64,000 bases of DNA from Idiomarina fontislapidosi (GTDB lineage: Bacteria > Pseudomonadota > Gammaproteobacteria > Enterobacterales > Alteromonadaceae). The translations under genes and the position numbers were made by a program. How positions within the stretch are numbered: position 1 is the first letter of the stretch; every line of letters begins with the position of its first letter. The stretch is taken from contig NZ_QJST01000001.1 of assembly GCF_003226255.1 (NCBI RefSeq), positions 310,001 through 374,000 of the forward strand, written 5' to 3'. The notes beneath the pieces are model-generated. The model saw only the letters and a program-made list of their open reading frames with translations, was not told the DNA's origin and made no database searches. Below, piece by piece: positions 46,124 through 56,925 of this stretch.

Positions 46124-46897
46124 ATGAAGCAATCTCCAACAATACAACAAGTCGTGCCCAAGCATGTCGCTATTATCATGGACGGTAATGGGCGTTGGGC
46201 AAAACAACAGGGTAAACGTCGAACCTTTGGACATAAAAAGGGCGCCGAAGCGGTAAGAAATACGGTGAGTTTTGCCCGCCGTAATGGGGTCGAGTCACTC
46301 ACTTTGTTTGCGTTTAGCAGTGAGAATTGGAATCGGCCCGCGACAGAAGTTTCATTATTGATGGAATTATTCGTCAATGTACTAAAAAAAGAAGCTGACA
46401 AACTCAAACAAAATGATATTAAGCTTCAAATTATTGGCGATAAATCACAGTTTTCGAACCGTTTACGTAAACACATCGATAAAGCAGAGGCCATGACTGA
46501 AGCATGCCAAGGCATGACCTTAAATGTTGCCGCAAACTACGGTGGACAATGGGATATTGTACAAGCATCGAGGAAACTGGCTGATGCTGTTGCGAGTGGC
46601 GAACTCACCGCATCGCAAATTGATGAGAGTACATTCGAGCGTTATTTATGTTTAGCGAATCAACCCAAGCCTGACCTGCTGATTCGCACAGGTGGGGAGC
46701 AAAGGGTCAGTAATTTTTTGCTATGGCAAATAGCGTATGCAGAATTTTATTTCACCCCGATATTATGGCCCGACTTTGACGATCAGGCATTTGCCAATGC
46801 CATTGCTGAATTCGCGCGACGTGAGCGCCGTTATGGCCTGACCAGTGAACAAATCGAGCAGCTCGTTGAAACGATGAACGCGCGTGTAGAGGACTGA
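46124..46897 (+). CDS. uppS: Undecaprenyl diphosphate synthase
   Basis: 257 residues from ATG 46124 (GGCGGA 5 bases upstream). An in-frame TTG four codons earlier has no ribosome site. The catalytic aspartate is Asp20 in VAIIMDGNGRWAKQQG; GHKKGAEAVR, FAFSSENWNRP and LLIRTGGEQRVSNFLLWQ complete the cis-prenyltransferase motifs. It extends farnesyl diphosphate to the C55 lipid carrier for peptidoglycan and O-antigen. Four bases separate it from cdsA. Confidence 0.97.
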   Translation: MKQSPTIQQVVPKHVAIIMDGNGRWAKQQGKRRTFGHKKGAEAVRNTVSFARRNGVESLTLFAFSSENWNRPATEVSLLMELFVNVLKKEADKLKQNDIKLQIIGDKSQFSNRLRKHIDKAEAMTEACQGMTLNVAANYGGQWDIVQASRKLADAVASGELTASQIDESTFERYLCLANQPKPDLLIRTGGEQRVSNFLLWQIAYAEFYFTPILWPDFDDQAFANAIAEFARRERRYGLTSEQIEQLVETMNARVED

Positions 46898-46901
46898 ATT
46901 T

Positions 46902-47765
46902 TTGCTTAAACAACGAATTTTAACAGCCGTTATACTAATACCTGTCGCGCTGTATGCGGTGTTTTTATTGCCGCTGTGGGGCTTTTCCTTATTCATTCAA
47001 GCGGTACTGATGCTCGGAGCCTGGGAATGGGCGCCATTAATGGGTTTGACTAAGATCCGTTCACGTATCGCTTATACCGCAACAATTGGTGTGATTATAG
47101 GTGCGCTGAGCTTAGCAGTACCTTTCGATCATTTGTGGCAAGCCGGCACCCTGAATGACGTCATTTACACGACTATTGCGGCGGGTGGCGTTTGGTGGGT
47201 GTGTGCGCTCGCTCTGGTGGTGAACTATCCATCGAGTCGCCGCATGTGGTCAAGAACACGCTCGATAGTTGGCTTGTTCGGTATGTTGATTTTTATCCCC
47301 ACGTGGGCAGCGCTGGTTACGGTACGCTCAATTAATATAGACGTTCAACCATACTTTGGCGGCTGGGTCGTCCTGTTTATCTTATTATTAGTTTGGGCGG
47401 CAGACGTGGGCGCTTACTTTGCCGGCGTTCGTTATGGCCGCAATAAGATGATGCCATCAGTGAGCCCAGGTAAGACAATGGAAGGTTTATGTGGCGGTGT
47501 TACCTTGGCGTTCATCGTGATGATGGTGGTGTCGCATTGGACGCAAATTCCCGCAGATCAATTTACCGGTTATTATCTAACGGGGCTATTTACGGTCGTG
47601 GCGTCTGTATTTGGTGATTTAAACGAGAGTATGTTTAAACGCAGCGCAGGTGTTAAGGACAGCGGCTCTATTTTACCGGGTCATGGTGGCATCTTAGATC
47701 GTATCGACAGTCTAACGGCCGCTGTGCCTGTATTTACGCTCGCGTACTTGGAGTTTTTACGTTAG
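46902..47765 (+). CDS. cdsA: Phosphatidate cytidylyltransferase
   Basis: 287 residues, with about eight membrane helices and the C-terminal CdsA signature [21 protein letters not shown], ending GILDRIDS. It makes CDP-diacylglycerol for all phospholipids. The start is TTG 46902, about 9 bases after AGAGGA, giving the usual N-terminus [14 protein letters not shown]. No ATG is possible before residue 30 or so. Part of uppS-cdsA-dxr-rseP-bamA, with the next start 2 bases after the stop. Confidence 0.96.
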   Translation: MLKQRILTAVILIPVALYAVFLLPLWGFSLFIQAVLMLGAWEWAPLMGLTKIRSRIAYTATIGVIIGALSLAVPFDHLWQAGTLNDVIYTTIAAGGVWWVCALALVVNYPSSRRMWSRTRSIVGLFGMLIFIPTWAALVTVRSINIDVQPYFGGWVVLFILLLVWAADVGAYFAGVRYGRNKMMPSVSPGKTMEGLCGGVTLAFIVMMVVSHWTQIPADQFTGYYLTGLFTVVASVFGDLNESMFKRSAGVKDSGSILPGHGGILDRIDSLTAAVPVFTLAYLEFLR

Positions 47766-47767
47766 CT

Positions 47768-48967
47768 ATGAGCCAATCGATTACAATTTTGGGCGCAACG
47801 GGTTCTATTGGTAAAAGTACGCTCGATGTGATTGCGCGTCACCCTGAAAGTTATTCTTTATTTGCGGTGACGGCTAACGGCAATGTCAGTGCGATGGTCG
47901 ATATTGTTAACCGCTATCAACCACAATACGCCGTGATGGTTGAAGATAACGCCGCTGAGCAATTGCGCGCACAGTTACCTGCTGACACTCGCACTCAAGT
48001 GTTAGGCGGTGCTAATGCATTAACCGAAGTGAGTGAATGTAACGAGGTCGACGTGGTGATGGCAGCGATTGTCGGCGCCGCAGGGTTGACGCCAACGCTC
48101 GCAGCAATTAATCAAGGCAAACGTGTTTTACTTGCCAACAAAGAAGCGCTGGTGGTGAGTGGTGAGCTGTTTATCAACGCGGCTCGTCAAAGTGGAGCGC
48201 AGATTCTCCCCGTTGATTCGGAACATAATGCGATATTCCAGTGCCTACCTGATCTTGCGCAGCAGCAAGTAGGGCATATGCAGTTGACCGATCACGGTAT
48301 CGATAAATTGCTGTTGACGGGGTCTGGCGGGCCTTTTCGACACACGCCTATTGAGCAGTTAGCGCAGCAAACCCCTGAACAAGCGTGCAAGCATCCCAAC
48401 TGGTCGATGGGACAAAAAATATCTGTTGATTCGGCGACGATGTTGAACAAGGGATTAGAGTACATTGAGGCGCGTTGGTTGTTTAATTGCCAACGCGACC
48501 AACTGGATATCGTGATCCATCCTCAAAGCGTTATTCATTCAATGGTTCAGTACATTGATGGTTCTGTGATTGCGCAAATGGGAGAACCGGATATGCGTAC
48601 ACCCATCGCTCACGTTTTAGGTTTTCCTGATCGTATTCGCAGTGGTGTAAAAGGGCTCGACTTCATGGCACTGGGCGAATTGAGTTTTATGCCAGTCGAT
48701 TTTACTCGATACCCTTGCTTGAAATTAGCGATTGATAGCTGCTGGCACGGACAGTCGGCTACCACCATATTGAATGCGGCGAACGAAGTCGCTGTTGCCG
48801 CTTTTTTGAATGGTCAGATTCGTTTTACTGACATTGCTGAAGTCTGTGATGCAGCTCTACAGAATTTAAACTCGGTTCATGTAGATTCAGTCGAGGCACT
48901 CATGACAATTGATGCGCAAGCCCGTCGGGCCGCATCACAACGCGTGGAGCAAGTTGTTTATGCTTGA
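47768..48967 (+). CDS. dxr: 1-Deoxy-D-xylulose 5-phosphate reductoisomerase
   Basis: 399 residues. NADPH motif [30 protein letters not shown]; metal and substrate motifs [13 protein letters not shown] and [31 protein letters not shown]. It converts DXP to methylerythritol 4-phosphate, the committed step of isoprenoid synthesis that feeds UppS. Its last 8 bases overlap the start of rseP (ATGCTTGA), so the two are translationally coupled. Confidence 0.98.
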   Translation: MSQSITILGATGSIGKSTLDVIARHPESYSLFAVTANGNVSAMVDIVNRYQPQYAVMVEDNAAEQLRAQLPADTRTQVLGGANALTEVSECNEVDVVMAAIVGAAGLTPTLAAINQGKRVLLANKEALVVSGELFINAARQSGAQILPVDSEHNAIFQCLPDLAQQQVGHMQLTDHGIDKLLLTGSGGPFRHTPIEQLAQQTPEQACKHPNWSMGQKISVDSATMLNKGLEYIEARWLFNCQRDQLDIVIHPQSVIHSMVQYIDGSVIAQMGEPDMRTPIAHVLGFPDRIRSGVKGLDFMALGELSFMPVDFTRYPCLKLAIDSCWHGQSATTILNAANEVAVAAFLNGQIRFTDIAEVCDAALQNLNSVHVDSVEALMTIDAQARRAASQRVEQVVYA

Positions 48968-50315
48968 TTGGTTATGGTACGCCGCTTCATTTGTGGTCAC
49001 CCTGGGCATTTTAGTGTCATTTCATGAATTTGGACACTTTTGGGTGGCACGTCGTTGTGGTGTAAAGGTACTCACCTATTCGGTTGGCTTTGGTAAGGCT
49101 ATCTGGTCACGGGTGGCACGTGATGGGACCCGTTATCAGGTGGGGATTATTCCGTTAGGTGGCTATGTACGGATGCTCGACGAACGCGTTGATGAAGTCA
49201 GCGAACAAGATAAATCGGTTTCGTTTAACGCGCAGTCGGTGTACAAGCGATTTGCGATCGTAGCGGCGGGACCCATTGCTAATTTTATTCTGGCCGTTGC
49301 CGTATTATGGCTGATGTTTGGTATTGGTGTCCCGACGGTTAAGCCTATTATTGGTGACGTTGAGCCAGGTTCGATCGCTTCACAAGCATCCTTTGTCGAA
49401 GGCAGTGAAATTGTTAAGGTCGACAGCGTAGAGGCGTACGATTGGCAACAGGTCCAACTGGGTTTAATGAGTGCGATTGGTAACGATCAGTTGTCGATCA
49501 CCGTGCGTAGCCCTGATGGTGAATTACAGCAAAAGACACTAAATATCCAAGATTGGCAGTTCGATCCCGAGACGGAAACCACGTTCGGTAGCTTAGGCAT
49601 TCAAGTTTATCGACCGAACGTTTCGACGACCTTGGCGCAGGTTGTTGATGATTCACCAGCGCAGCAAGCAGGTCTGCAAACGGGTGATAAAGTATTGGAA
49701 CTTAACGGACAGGCGTTAGAGAGTTGGCAGACGTTGACTAGCACTATAGCGCAGTCAGCCGGTGTCGAGTTAAGATTAACCATAGAACGCAACGGCGTTA
49801 CGCAAAAAATAACTGTTATCCCCGGTGAACGCGAACGTGGTTCTGATGTCATAGGTTACCTAGGCATCGCCCCAGAGGTAGGAGAGTTACCCCAGGGCTA
49901 TGTGTTCAACCATCAATATGGTATTGTCGGTGGTTTAGTGAAAGGCGCTGAGCAGACATGGGAGCTCATGGTTGTTAGCGTCAAAATGATTGGAAAATTA
50001 ATCACGGGCGATGTGTCCGTTAAAAATCTCGCTGGTCCTCTAAGTATAGCTGAGGGTGCTGGCGTCAGTGCAAGTAGCGGGTTCGTTTACTTTCTCAGCT
50101 TCCTTGCTCTGTTAAGTGTAAATTTAGGGATAATCAATCTGGTACCTTTACCCATGCTTGATGGGGGTCATTTGGCGTTCTTTATCGCTGAGTGGGTGAG
50201 AGGAAAGCCGGTGTCTGATAAAGTTCAGGACATCTGTTATCGGATTGGTGGTGCGTTAGTGTTTGCATTAATGATAGTCGCCATAAGTAATGACATCATG
50301 CGCTTCGCATTCTAA
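48960..50315 (+). CDS. rseP: Site-2 protease RseP
   Basis: 451 residues from ATG 48960 (E. coli 450). The zinc site HEFGH (22-26) lies in the first membrane helix, and [13 protein letters not shown] with the third ligand aspartate in a C-terminal helix. Two periplasmic PDZ domains (about 115-300) lie between them. It cuts RseA in the second step of the sigma-E response and removes leftover signal peptides. Start overlaps the end of dxr. Located before bamA, as is usual. Confidence 0.97.
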   Translation: MLDWLWYAASFVVTLGILVSFHEFGHFWVARRCGVKVLTYSVGFGKAIWSRVARDGTRYQVGIIPLGGYVRMLDERVDEVSEQDKSVSFNAQSVYKRFAIVAAGPIANFILAVAVLWLMFGIGVPTVKPIIGDVEPGSIASQASFVEGSEIVKVDSVEAYDWQQVQLGLMSAIGNDQLSITVRSPDGELQQKTLNIQDWQFDPETETTFGSLGIQVYRPNVSTTLAQVVDDSPAQQAGLQTGDKVLELNGQALESWQTLTSTIAQSAGVELRLTIERNGVTQKITVIPGERERGSDVIGYLGIAPEVGELPQGYVFNHQYGIVGGLVKGAEQTWELMVVSVKMIGKLITGDVSVKNLAGPLSIAEGAGVSASSGFVYFLSFLALLSVNLGIINLVPLPMLDGGHLAFFIAEWVRGKPVSDKVQDICYRIGGALVFALMIVAISNDIMRFAF

Positions 50316-50345
50316 TTCAAAGTCAACAATAAGTAGCTAGTTATA

Positions 50346-52832
50346 ATGACGTTTAAAAAGCTGTTAGTGAGTGCCATGGTTGCAGCGGCGGTTTCGCCCG
50401 CAGCGCAAGCACAAGATGAATTTGTTGTCCAAGATATCGAAGTTAAAGGTCTACAACGTGTGGCACTAGGTGCTGCGTTGACCTACATTCCTGTTCGGGT
50501 TGGCGATGAAGTGTCTGAACTGCAAATTCGCAGTGCGATCAAGTCACTTTATTCTTCCACTCACTTTGATTATATCGAAGCGGTGCGTGATAACGGCACC
50601 CTGATCTTTCGTGTAAGCGAGCGTCCGACGATTGCTCAAATTACATTTGAAGGTAACAGTGATATTAAGGACGAGCAGTTAGAACAGAGCCTACAAGATA
50701 ACAATATCGTTGAAGGCGAGCCGCTAGACCGTACAACGATCTCTGGTATCGAAAAGGGTCTTGAAGACTTTTACCAAAGTGTCGGTAAATACAATGCGGA
50801 TGTTGATCTTGAGGTCATCGAGCTGCCACGTAACCGTGTCGAGTTGCGCATGAACTTCGAAGAGGGCGATGCGGCTGAGATTGCGCAAATCAATATCGTA
50901 GGTAATAAAGCCTTTCCTGACGAGTTACTGCTGGATACGTTTGAGTTGAGTGATGATTTACCTTGGTGGAATATTATTGGCGAAAAACGTTATCAAAAAG
51001 AGCAGTTGAGCGGTGACTTAGAGACACTCGAGTCCTATTATCGCGACCGTGGTTATCTTCAGTTCCAGATCGAGTCTGTACAAGTCTCCGTAACGCCTGA
51101 TAAAGCCGGTGTTTACATTACGATTAATGTGAAAGAAGGTGAGAAATATTACGTCAGCGAAACCGATGTCATTGGCGATCTTAAAGGTCACGACGACATC
51201 GTTAAGCGCTTGACGACGATTAAGGAAGGCGCACTTTATAATGCTGCGCAAGTGACTTATATCGAAGACCTGGTGAGTCGTTTTTTCGGTGGCTATGGCT
51301 ATGCGTACCCAGAAGTCCAAGCGATGCCTGAACGCAATGATGAAGATAAAACGGTTAAATTAACCTTCTCAGTTAATCCGGGTAACCGTGTCTATGTGCG
51401 TCGCATTGCCTTTGAGGGTAATTCAACGACTCAGGACGAAGTGTTACGCCGCGAAATGCGTCAGCTTGAAGGGGCTTGGTTGTCCGATAATAAAGTTGAA
51501 CAAGGTAAGGTGCGTCTTGAGCGACTTGGTTTCTTTGAGACGGTTGAATCATCGACAGAAAAAGTAGATGGCGAAGCCGACCAAGTGGATGTCACATACA
51601 AGGTGAAAGAGCAGCCTTCAGGCTCATTTAACGCGGGTATTGGTTACGGCGACTATTCAGGTTTGCAGCTAAACGCAGGCGTTCAGCAGAATAACTTCCT
51701 AGGTACCGGTAACCGCGCCGGTATTAATATCTCGACGAGCCGCTTCCAGAAGAACTTCAGCGTGTCTTACACCGACCCATACTTTACGACTAACGGCGTT
51801 TCGTTGTCGGGGCAATTGTTCTTGAGCGAGTTCGACGCAGGTCGTGCCGAAAACCTTATACGCTATAATCAACGCACCTATGGTGTAGGTACGAATATTG
51901 GCTTCTCTGTCGATGAAATTAACAGCTTCAACTTTGGTGTGGGTTACAAGCGCCAAGAAGTGACCAATGTCGATGGCTACGAACAGATTCGTAAGTTCTA
52001 TCAAGCATTCCTTGATCCAGAAAGTCCTGATTCGGGAGTCGGTTTTGACATTTATGACTTTACCGCAGGCTGGTCACGTGTAACGCTAAATAGAGGTACT
52101 TTCCCGAGCGCGGGGTCATCACAACGTGCGTCATTTGAAATTTCTGCACCATTTAGTGATATTCAGTACTTCCGTCTAGGGTATGATTTTAAATATTATT
52201 GGCCGCTGTCCGACGATCAGCAGTGGACGTTACTGACTCGCTTCAACGTCGGTTACGGCAATGGTTATGGCGACGATGATTTCGGTAATGATTACTTGTT
52301 ACCGTTCTGGGAGTCGTTCCGTGTTGGTGGACAAGGTGACTTACGTGGCTTTGAACCAAACACTGTAGGCCCACGTGCTATCTACAGTTATGCGGATCAA
52401 GTGTCGACACCACCTGATTGGACAGGTTTGCCGGGCGGTTATCCAGCAGGTTCTAACGCCGAATCCATTACGGTGAGCCGCTTTGCCGTAGGTGGTAACG
52501 CGAAAGTAGTCGGTGGTGTTGAGCTTATCGTGCCGACGCCGTTTATTGATGAAGGCATGCGCAATAGTGTTCGCACAAGTGTTTTTGTCGATGTAGGCAC
52601 CGTGTGGGATACAGAGTTTGACTACGATAAGTACAAAGGCTTAGATTTAATAGGTCAGAGTCAACCACTCAGTGACTACAGTGATCCGGGCGACTTCCGA
52701 GTATCGGCGGGTGTTTCGGTACAATGGATTTCACCGATGGGACCTTTGACTTTTTCGTTAGGTCGAGCGCTTAAAGAAGTCGAAGGTGATGAAACTCAGG
52801 TATTCTCGTTCAACATCGGTACAACATTCTGA
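50346..52832 (+). CDS. bamA: Outer-membrane assembly factor BamA
   Basis: 828 residues (E. coli 810). Signal peptide MTFKKLLVSAMVAAAVSPAAQA, five POTRA domains (about 24-425) and a 16-strand barrel (about 430-828). The lid motif appears as LRGF (GQGDLRGFEP) instead of VRGF, a conservative change. The last residues FSFNIGTTF end in the aromatic beta-signal. A Gly-rich, Asp-rich loop (YGNGYGDDDFGND) and an insertion around PPDWTGLPGGYPAGSN are probably extracellular. BamA inserts beta-barrel proteins; the RcsF-like protein at the start of the window could be one of its partners. Confidence 0.98.
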   Translation: MTFKKLLVSAMVAAAVSPAAQAQDEFVVQDIEVKGLQRVALGAALTYIPVRVGDEVSELQIRSAIKSLYSSTHFDYIEAVRDNGTLIFRVSERPTIAQITFEGNSDIKDEQLEQSLQDNNIVEGEPLDRTTISGIEKGLEDFYQSVGKYNADVDLEVIELPRNRVELRMNFEEGDAAEIAQINIVGNKAFPDELLLDTFELSDDLPWWNIIGEKRYQKEQLSGDLETLESYYRDRGYLQFQIESVQVSVTPDKAGVYITINVKEGEKYYVSETDVIGDLKGHDDIVKRLTTIKEGALYNAAQVTYIEDLVSRFFGGYGYAYPEVQAMPERNDEDKTVKLTFSVNPGNRVYVRRIAFEGNSTTQDEVLRREMRQLEGAWLSDNKVEQGKVRLERLGFFETVESSTEKVDGEADQVDVTYKVKEQPSGSFNAGIGYGDYSGLQLNAGVQQNNFLGTGNRAGINISTSRFQKNFSVSYTDPYFTTNGVSLSGQLFLSEFDAGRAENLIRYNQRTYGVGTNIGFSVDEINSFNFGVGYKRQEVTNVDGYEQIRKFYQAFLDPESPDSGVGFDIYDFTAGWSRVTLNRGTFPSAGSSQRASFEISAPFSDIQYFRLGYDFKYYWPLSDDQQWTLLTRFNVGYGNGYGDDDFGNDYLLPFWESFRVGGQGDLRGFEPNTVGPRAIYSYADQVSTPPDWTGLPGGYPAGSNAESITVSRFAVGGNAKVVGGVELIVPTPFIDEGMRNSVRTSVFVDVGTVWDTEFDYDKYKGLDLIGQSQPLSDYSDPGDFRVSAGVSVQWISPMGPLTFSLGRALKEVEGDETQVFSFNIGTTF

Positions 52833-52906
52833 TAAAGTATCGGTGTAGACTGTTCAACGCGTAGTATGCGCACCAAAAGAACAACAAATTTTTTGAGGAG
52901 TTAATT

Positions 52907-53428
52907 TTGAAAAAGCTATTTAAAACAACCGTTGCAGCGTTAGCTGTATCAAGTGCAATGTTCGCGGGTGCAGCAAGTGCCCAGCAGAAAATCGGCGTTG
53001 TCGATATGATGCAGGTGTTCCAACAACTGCCACAGCGTGAGCAAATTTCTCAGCAGTTGCAAACTGAGTTTCAAGATCGCTTCGAAGAAATGCGTCAATT
53101 GGAACAAAAAATCCAAGAATTACGCCAGAAGCAAGAGCGTGATGCGTCGGTAATGTCAGCTGACGAGAAAACGCAATTGAACCGTGAACTTGAGCAGTTA
53201 GTTGCTGAAGCACAGCTTAAAAGCAAAGCGTTGCAAGAAGACACTCGTCGTCGTCAATCAGAAGAGCGTGATGAGCTGTTAGGCAAGGTACAAAATGCAA
53301 TCAACTCAGTTGCAGAAGCAGGGGATTACGACTTGGTTCTACAAAGCAACGCGGTTGCGTTCATGAAGTCAGATAATGACCTGTCTGCAAAAGTTGTCGA
53401 AGAAATGAGTAGTAACTCGGGTAACTAA
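52907..53428 (+). CDS. skp: Periplasmic chaperone Skp
   Basis: 173 residues, begins at TTG 52907 with GAGGAG 6 bases upstream. Signal peptide MKKLFKTTVAALAVSSAMFAGAASA, then the mature start QQKIGVVDMMQVFQQLP. The long charged helical arms (about 50-130) form the trimeric jellyfish that holds unfolded outer-membrane proteins for BamA. Between bamA and lpxD, the standard order; lpxD starts 3 bases after its stop. Confidence 0.96.
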   Translation: MKKLFKTTVAALAVSSAMFAGAASAQQKIGVVDMMQVFQQLPQREQISQQLQTEFQDRFEEMRQLEQKIQELRQKQERDASVMSADEKTQLNRELEQLVAEAQLKSKALQEDTRRRQSEERDELLGKVQNAINSVAEAGDYDLVLQSNAVAFMKSDNDLSAKVVEEMSSNSGN

Positions 53429-53431
53429 TTA

Positions 53432-54460
53432 ATGACAGAATACTCTTTGAAGCAGTTAGCAGAGTATGTTGATGGTGAGGTTCGCGGCGACGCGAACCTT
53501 GTTGTTACTGGGGTAGGTACTTTACAGTCCGCATCGACGGCGCAGATTGCGTTTTTAGCGAATAGCCGCTACAAAAACCAGCTTGAGACAAGTCAGGCCG
53601 GTGCGGTGATCCTTTCTCCCAAAGATGCCGAAGACATGCCCGCCATCAATGCTATTGTGGTAAGCAATCCGTATGCAGCGTTTGCGAAGGTCGCTCAGCG
53701 TCTAGATACAACACCAGCGCCTGCTAAAGGTATCGCTGAAACTGCAAAGGTACACCCAAGTGCTGAGTTGGGTGAAAACGTTGCGTTGGGCGAATATGTT
53801 GTAATCGAAGCGGGTGCTGTCATTGGTGATAATGTCGCGATTGGCGCGCATACCCACATCGGTCCTGAAGTGAACGTGGGGGCCGGTACCAAGGTCTGGT
53901 CAGGGGTTCATATTTATCACCGTTGTGTCATCGGTGCTCAATGTAATATCCACTCAGGTGCGATTATTGGCGCCGACGGGTTTGGCTGGGCACCCGAAAA
54001 TGGTCGCTGGTTAAAAATCCCTCAAATTGGTCGCGTAATTATTGGTGATAATGTTGAGATTGGTGCGAGTACGACCGTCGATAGAGGTGCGCTCGATGAT
54101 ACTGTCATCAGTAACGGCTGTATCATTGACAACCAATGTCAAATTGCCCATAACGTATTCATTGATGAGAATACCGCCATTGCCGGATGTACGGTGCTGG
54201 CAGGTAGTTGCCGTATTGGTAAGCGTTGTATGATTGGTGGCGCCTCTGCAATAAATGGCCATATCAGTATTTGTGATGACGTGCAAATCATGGGATTTGC
54301 GATGGTCATTAAAGAAATTACCGAACCCGGTGTCTATGCCTCAGGTATTCCGGCGACTCACCACCGTGAGTGGCGCAGAAATGGCGCGCGTTATCGTCAA
54401 TTAGATGACCTGTTTAAGCGTGTAAAAGGCATTGAGCAAGAGCTGCAAAAAATTAAGTAA
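53432..54460 (+). CDS. lpxD: UDP-3-O-acylglucosamine N-acyltransferase
   Basis: 342 residues: N-terminal uridine-binding domain (about 1-100), then a left-handed beta-helix of hexapeptide repeats (about 108-300) and a C-terminal helix ([19 protein letters not shown]). The catalytic histidine region is [21 protein letters not shown]. It adds the second 3-hydroxyacyl chain in lipid A synthesis. Followed 9 bases on by fabZ. Confidence 0.97.
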   Translation: MTEYSLKQLAEYVDGEVRGDANLVVTGVGTLQSASTAQIAFLANSRYKNQLETSQAGAVILSPKDAEDMPAINAIVVSNPYAAFAKVAQRLDTTPAPAKGIAETAKVHPSAELGENVALGEYVVIEAGAVIGDNVAIGAHTHIGPEVNVGAGTKVWSGVHIYHRCVIGAQCNIHSGAIIGADGFGWAPENGRWLKIPQIGRVIIGDNVEIGASTTVDRGALDDTVISNGCIIDNQCQIAHNVFIDENTAIAGCTVLAGSCRIGKRCMIGGASAINGHISICDDVQIMGFAMVIKEITEPGVYASGIPATHHREWRRNGARYRQLDDLFKRVKGIEQELQKIK

Positions 54461-54469
54461 AGGGAGAGG

Positions 54470-54928
54470 ATGTTGAAAGCCACTGATTCTGGATTTGATA
54501 TTCAAGGTGTACTCGACTTACTACCGCACCGGTATCCATTCTTACTGGTCGATCGTGTTATTTCGTGTGACTGCGAGAAAGAAATTCACGCACTTAAAAA
54601 TGTGAGTTTTAATGAACCCATGTTTAACGGCCACTTTCCAGGTAACCCTATTTTTCCAGGGGTGTTGTTGCTAGAGGGCTTAGCGCAAGCCGCAGGTCTA
54701 TTGGGTTTCCGTATCACCGAACAAAAGTCGACTGCCAACGATCTTTACTTATTTGCGGGTATCGATAATGCGCGTTTTAAACGCCAAGTGGTGCCGGGTG
54801 ATACGATTCACTATCACGTCACGTTTGAAAAAGAGCGTCGTGGTATTTGGAAATTCTCGGGTCGTGCTGAAGTCGATGGCGAGCTGGCTGCGAGCGCCGA
54901 TATTATTTGTGCGAGAAGGGAAGTCTAG
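54470..54928 (+). CDS. fabZ: 3-Hydroxyacyl-ACP dehydratase FabZ
   Basis: 152 residues, hot-dog fold. [14 protein letters not shown] leads to the active site [23 protein letters not shown] with catalytic His and Glu. It dehydrates 3-hydroxyacyl-ACP in fatty acid synthesis, competing with LpxA and LpxD for the same substrates. The ATG immediately follows AGGGAGAGG; a TTG one codon later would have better spacing, so the start is uncertain by one residue. Stop overlaps the lpxA start. Confidence 0.97.
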   Translation: MLKATDSGFDIQGVLDLLPHRYPFLLVDRVISCDCEKEIHALKNVSFNEPMFNGHFPGNPIFPGVLLLEGLAQAAGLLGFRITEQKSTANDLYLFAGIDNARFKRQVVPGDTIHYHVTFEKERRGIWKFSGRAEVDGELAASADIICARREV

Positions 54929-55695
54929 TGATTCACGAAACGGCTATTATCGATCCGTCTGCCAAATTAGGTAACAATGTCTCCGTTGGACCTTGGACGA
55001 TTATCGGTGCCAACGTCGAGATCGGCGACGACTGTGACATTCGCTCCCATGTTGTCATTAAAGGTCCAACAAAAATTGGCGCGCGCAACACCATTTATCA
55101 GTTCGCTAGCGTCGGAGAGGACTGCCAAGACAAGAAATACGCGGGTGAGCCAACGCGTTTGGAAATTGGCGACGATAATGTCATTCGCGAGTCGGTTACT
55201 ATTCACCGAGGCACCATTCAAGATGAGGGTGTAACGCGTATTGGCGATCGTAACTTGCTCATGGCGTACGTACATGTTGCGCACGACTGCGTGATTGGCA
55301 ACGACAATATTTTTGCCAACTTAGTGACCTTGGCGGGTCATGTCCATGTAGGCGACCAAGTGATTCTTGGTGGTTTAACGGGTGTGCATCAATTTTGTAA
55401 AATCGGTTCGCATGCTTTTGCAGCAGTGAACTCAATCGTGGTGCAAGATATTCCGCCGTTTGTGATGGCGCAAGGGCACAACGCGCGCCCCCGTACCATC
55501 AATTCTGAAGGTTTGAAACGTCGACAATTTAGCGAACCAGAAATTCGTAATATTCGCCGCGCTTATAAACTGCTTTATCGGTCGAGCTTAACGGTCGAAG
55601 AAGCATTACAACAGATTGCTGCGCTTGAAGAACCTAAGTTGACAGGCTTTATCGAGTTCATCGCGAACTCTCAACGAGGCATTATTCGACCCTAA
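54928..55695 (+). CDS. lpxA: UDP-N-acetylglucosamine acyltransferase
   Basis: 255 residues from GTG 54928, which shares its first base with the fabZ stop (TAGTG). GAAGGGAAG lies upstream. IHETAIIDPSAKLGNNVSVGP begins the hexapeptide beta-helix; the catalytic histidine is in MAYVHVAHDCVIGN. It makes the first acyl transfer of lipid A. The stop and the lpxB start share one base (TAATG). Confidence 0.97.
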   Translation: MIHETAIIDPSAKLGNNVSVGPWTIIGANVEIGDDCDIRSHVVIKGPTKIGARNTIYQFASVGEDCQDKKYAGEPTRLEIGDDNVIRESVTIHRGTIQDEGVTRIGDRNLLMAYVHVAHDCVIGNDNIFANLVTLAGHVHVGDQVILGGLTGVHQFCKIGSHAFAAVNSIVVQDIPPFVMAQGHNARPRTINSEGLKRRQFSEPEIRNIRRAYKLLYRSSLTVEEALQQIAALEEPKLTGFIEFIANSQRGIIRP

Positions 55696-56843
55696 TGGAT
55701 AACGTACAAACGCCGGTTAAAGTGGCCTTAGTGGCAGGTGAGCACTCGGGCGATATTTTAGGGGCAGGTGTTATGGTAGCGCTTAAATCGCGCTACCCAC
55801 ACATTGAATTCGTTGGGGTCGGCGGTCCTTTAATGGAACAACAAGGGCTGTCATCGTTTTTCCCGATGGAAGACCTGGCGATCATGGGGTTGGCAGAGGT
55901 CGTTCGTCACCTACCCAAACTGCTTAAGCATCGCAAGCGTTTAGTAGAGTTTCTGCAGCAACAAAAGCCCGATGTATTCATCGGCATTGATGCGCCTGAT
56001 TTTAATCTCACTGTTGAAAAGCGCCTTAAAGCATCAGGTATTAAGACGATACACTACGTCAGTCCTTCGGTATGGGCGTGGCGTAAGGGTCGTATCAAAG
56101 GTATTAAGCAGGCGGTAGACCATGTTTTATGCTTACTGCCGTTCGAAAAGCAGTTTTATGACGCGCATCATCTGCCCGCTACCTTTGTGGGTCATCCGTT
56201 AGCCGACGCGATTCCACGTCAGACCGATAAAGCCGATGCGCGAGCGCTATTGAACTTGCCGATAGCGGGGCAATATATTGGCGTGCTGCCAGGTAGTAGA
56301 AAGGGTGAACTTGCACGCATGGCACCGGTATTTCTGCAGGTGTGTAAAGCGCTAAAGAAAGATCGCCCAGATCTTAAATTTATCGCCCCCATGGTGAATC
56401 AGGCACGCGCCGATGAGTTCACTGCTCTTGTTGCTGAAGCCAATATGCAAGCTGATGTCGAGATTTGTGTGGGGCGCAGTCGTGACGTGATGAGTGCGTG
56501 CGATTACTTGCTGCTGACATCCGGCACCGTTGCGCTCGAAGCGCTATTAATTAAGCGACCTATGGTTGTTGCGTATCGTTTTACTTGGTTGTCTTATCAA
56601 GTCATAAAGCGGCTTTTTCACGCACCATTTTTCTCTCTACCTAACCTACTTGCTGGACGTGCAATCGTACCTGAGCTTGCGCAAACCGATGCCAGCGTTG
56701 AACGCATTACAGCGCATATGACGCAATTGTTATCCGAGGATAATCACGCATTGATCGAGCAATTCGATACGATCCACCAACAGCTTGACCAGTCTGCGAG
56801 CGAGGTTGCAGCAGATGTCGTGGTTAACATTCTAAAAAATTGA
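55695..56843 (+). CDS. lpxB: Lipid-A-disaccharide synthase
   Basis: 382 residues, GT19 glycosyltransferase. VALVAGEHSGDILGAGVM, IDAPDFNLTVEKRLK, HYVSPSVWAWRKGRIKGI and LPGSRKGELARMAPVFLQ are family blocks. It joins lipid X and UDP-diacylglucosamine. Last gene of the envelope cluster in this window; rnhB and dnaE, which follow in E. coli and Vibrio, are not here. Confidence 0.97.
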   Translation: MDNVQTPVKVALVAGEHSGDILGAGVMVALKSRYPHIEFVGVGGPLMEQQGLSSFFPMEDLAIMGLAEVVRHLPKLLKHRKRLVEFLQQQKPDVFIGIDAPDFNLTVEKRLKASGIKTIHYVSPSVWAWRKGRIKGIKQAVDHVLCLLPFEKQFYDAHHLPATFVGHPLADAIPRQTDKADARALLNLPIAGQYIGVLPGSRKGELARMAPVFLQVCKALKKDRPDLKFIAPMVNQARADEFTALVAEANMQADVEICVGRSRDVMSACDYLLLTSGTVALEALLIKRPMVVAYRFTWLSYQVIKRLFHAPFFSLPNLLAGRAIVPELAQTDASVERITAHMTQLLSEDNHALIEQFDTIHQQLDQSASEVAADVVVNILKN

Positions 56844-56925
56844 ATGTAATAGCGGAAATTATGCGCTAATAATCCTAAAAAATATGATCTACTATAAATC
56901 CAATTCAATCACTTGGAGATGAATC

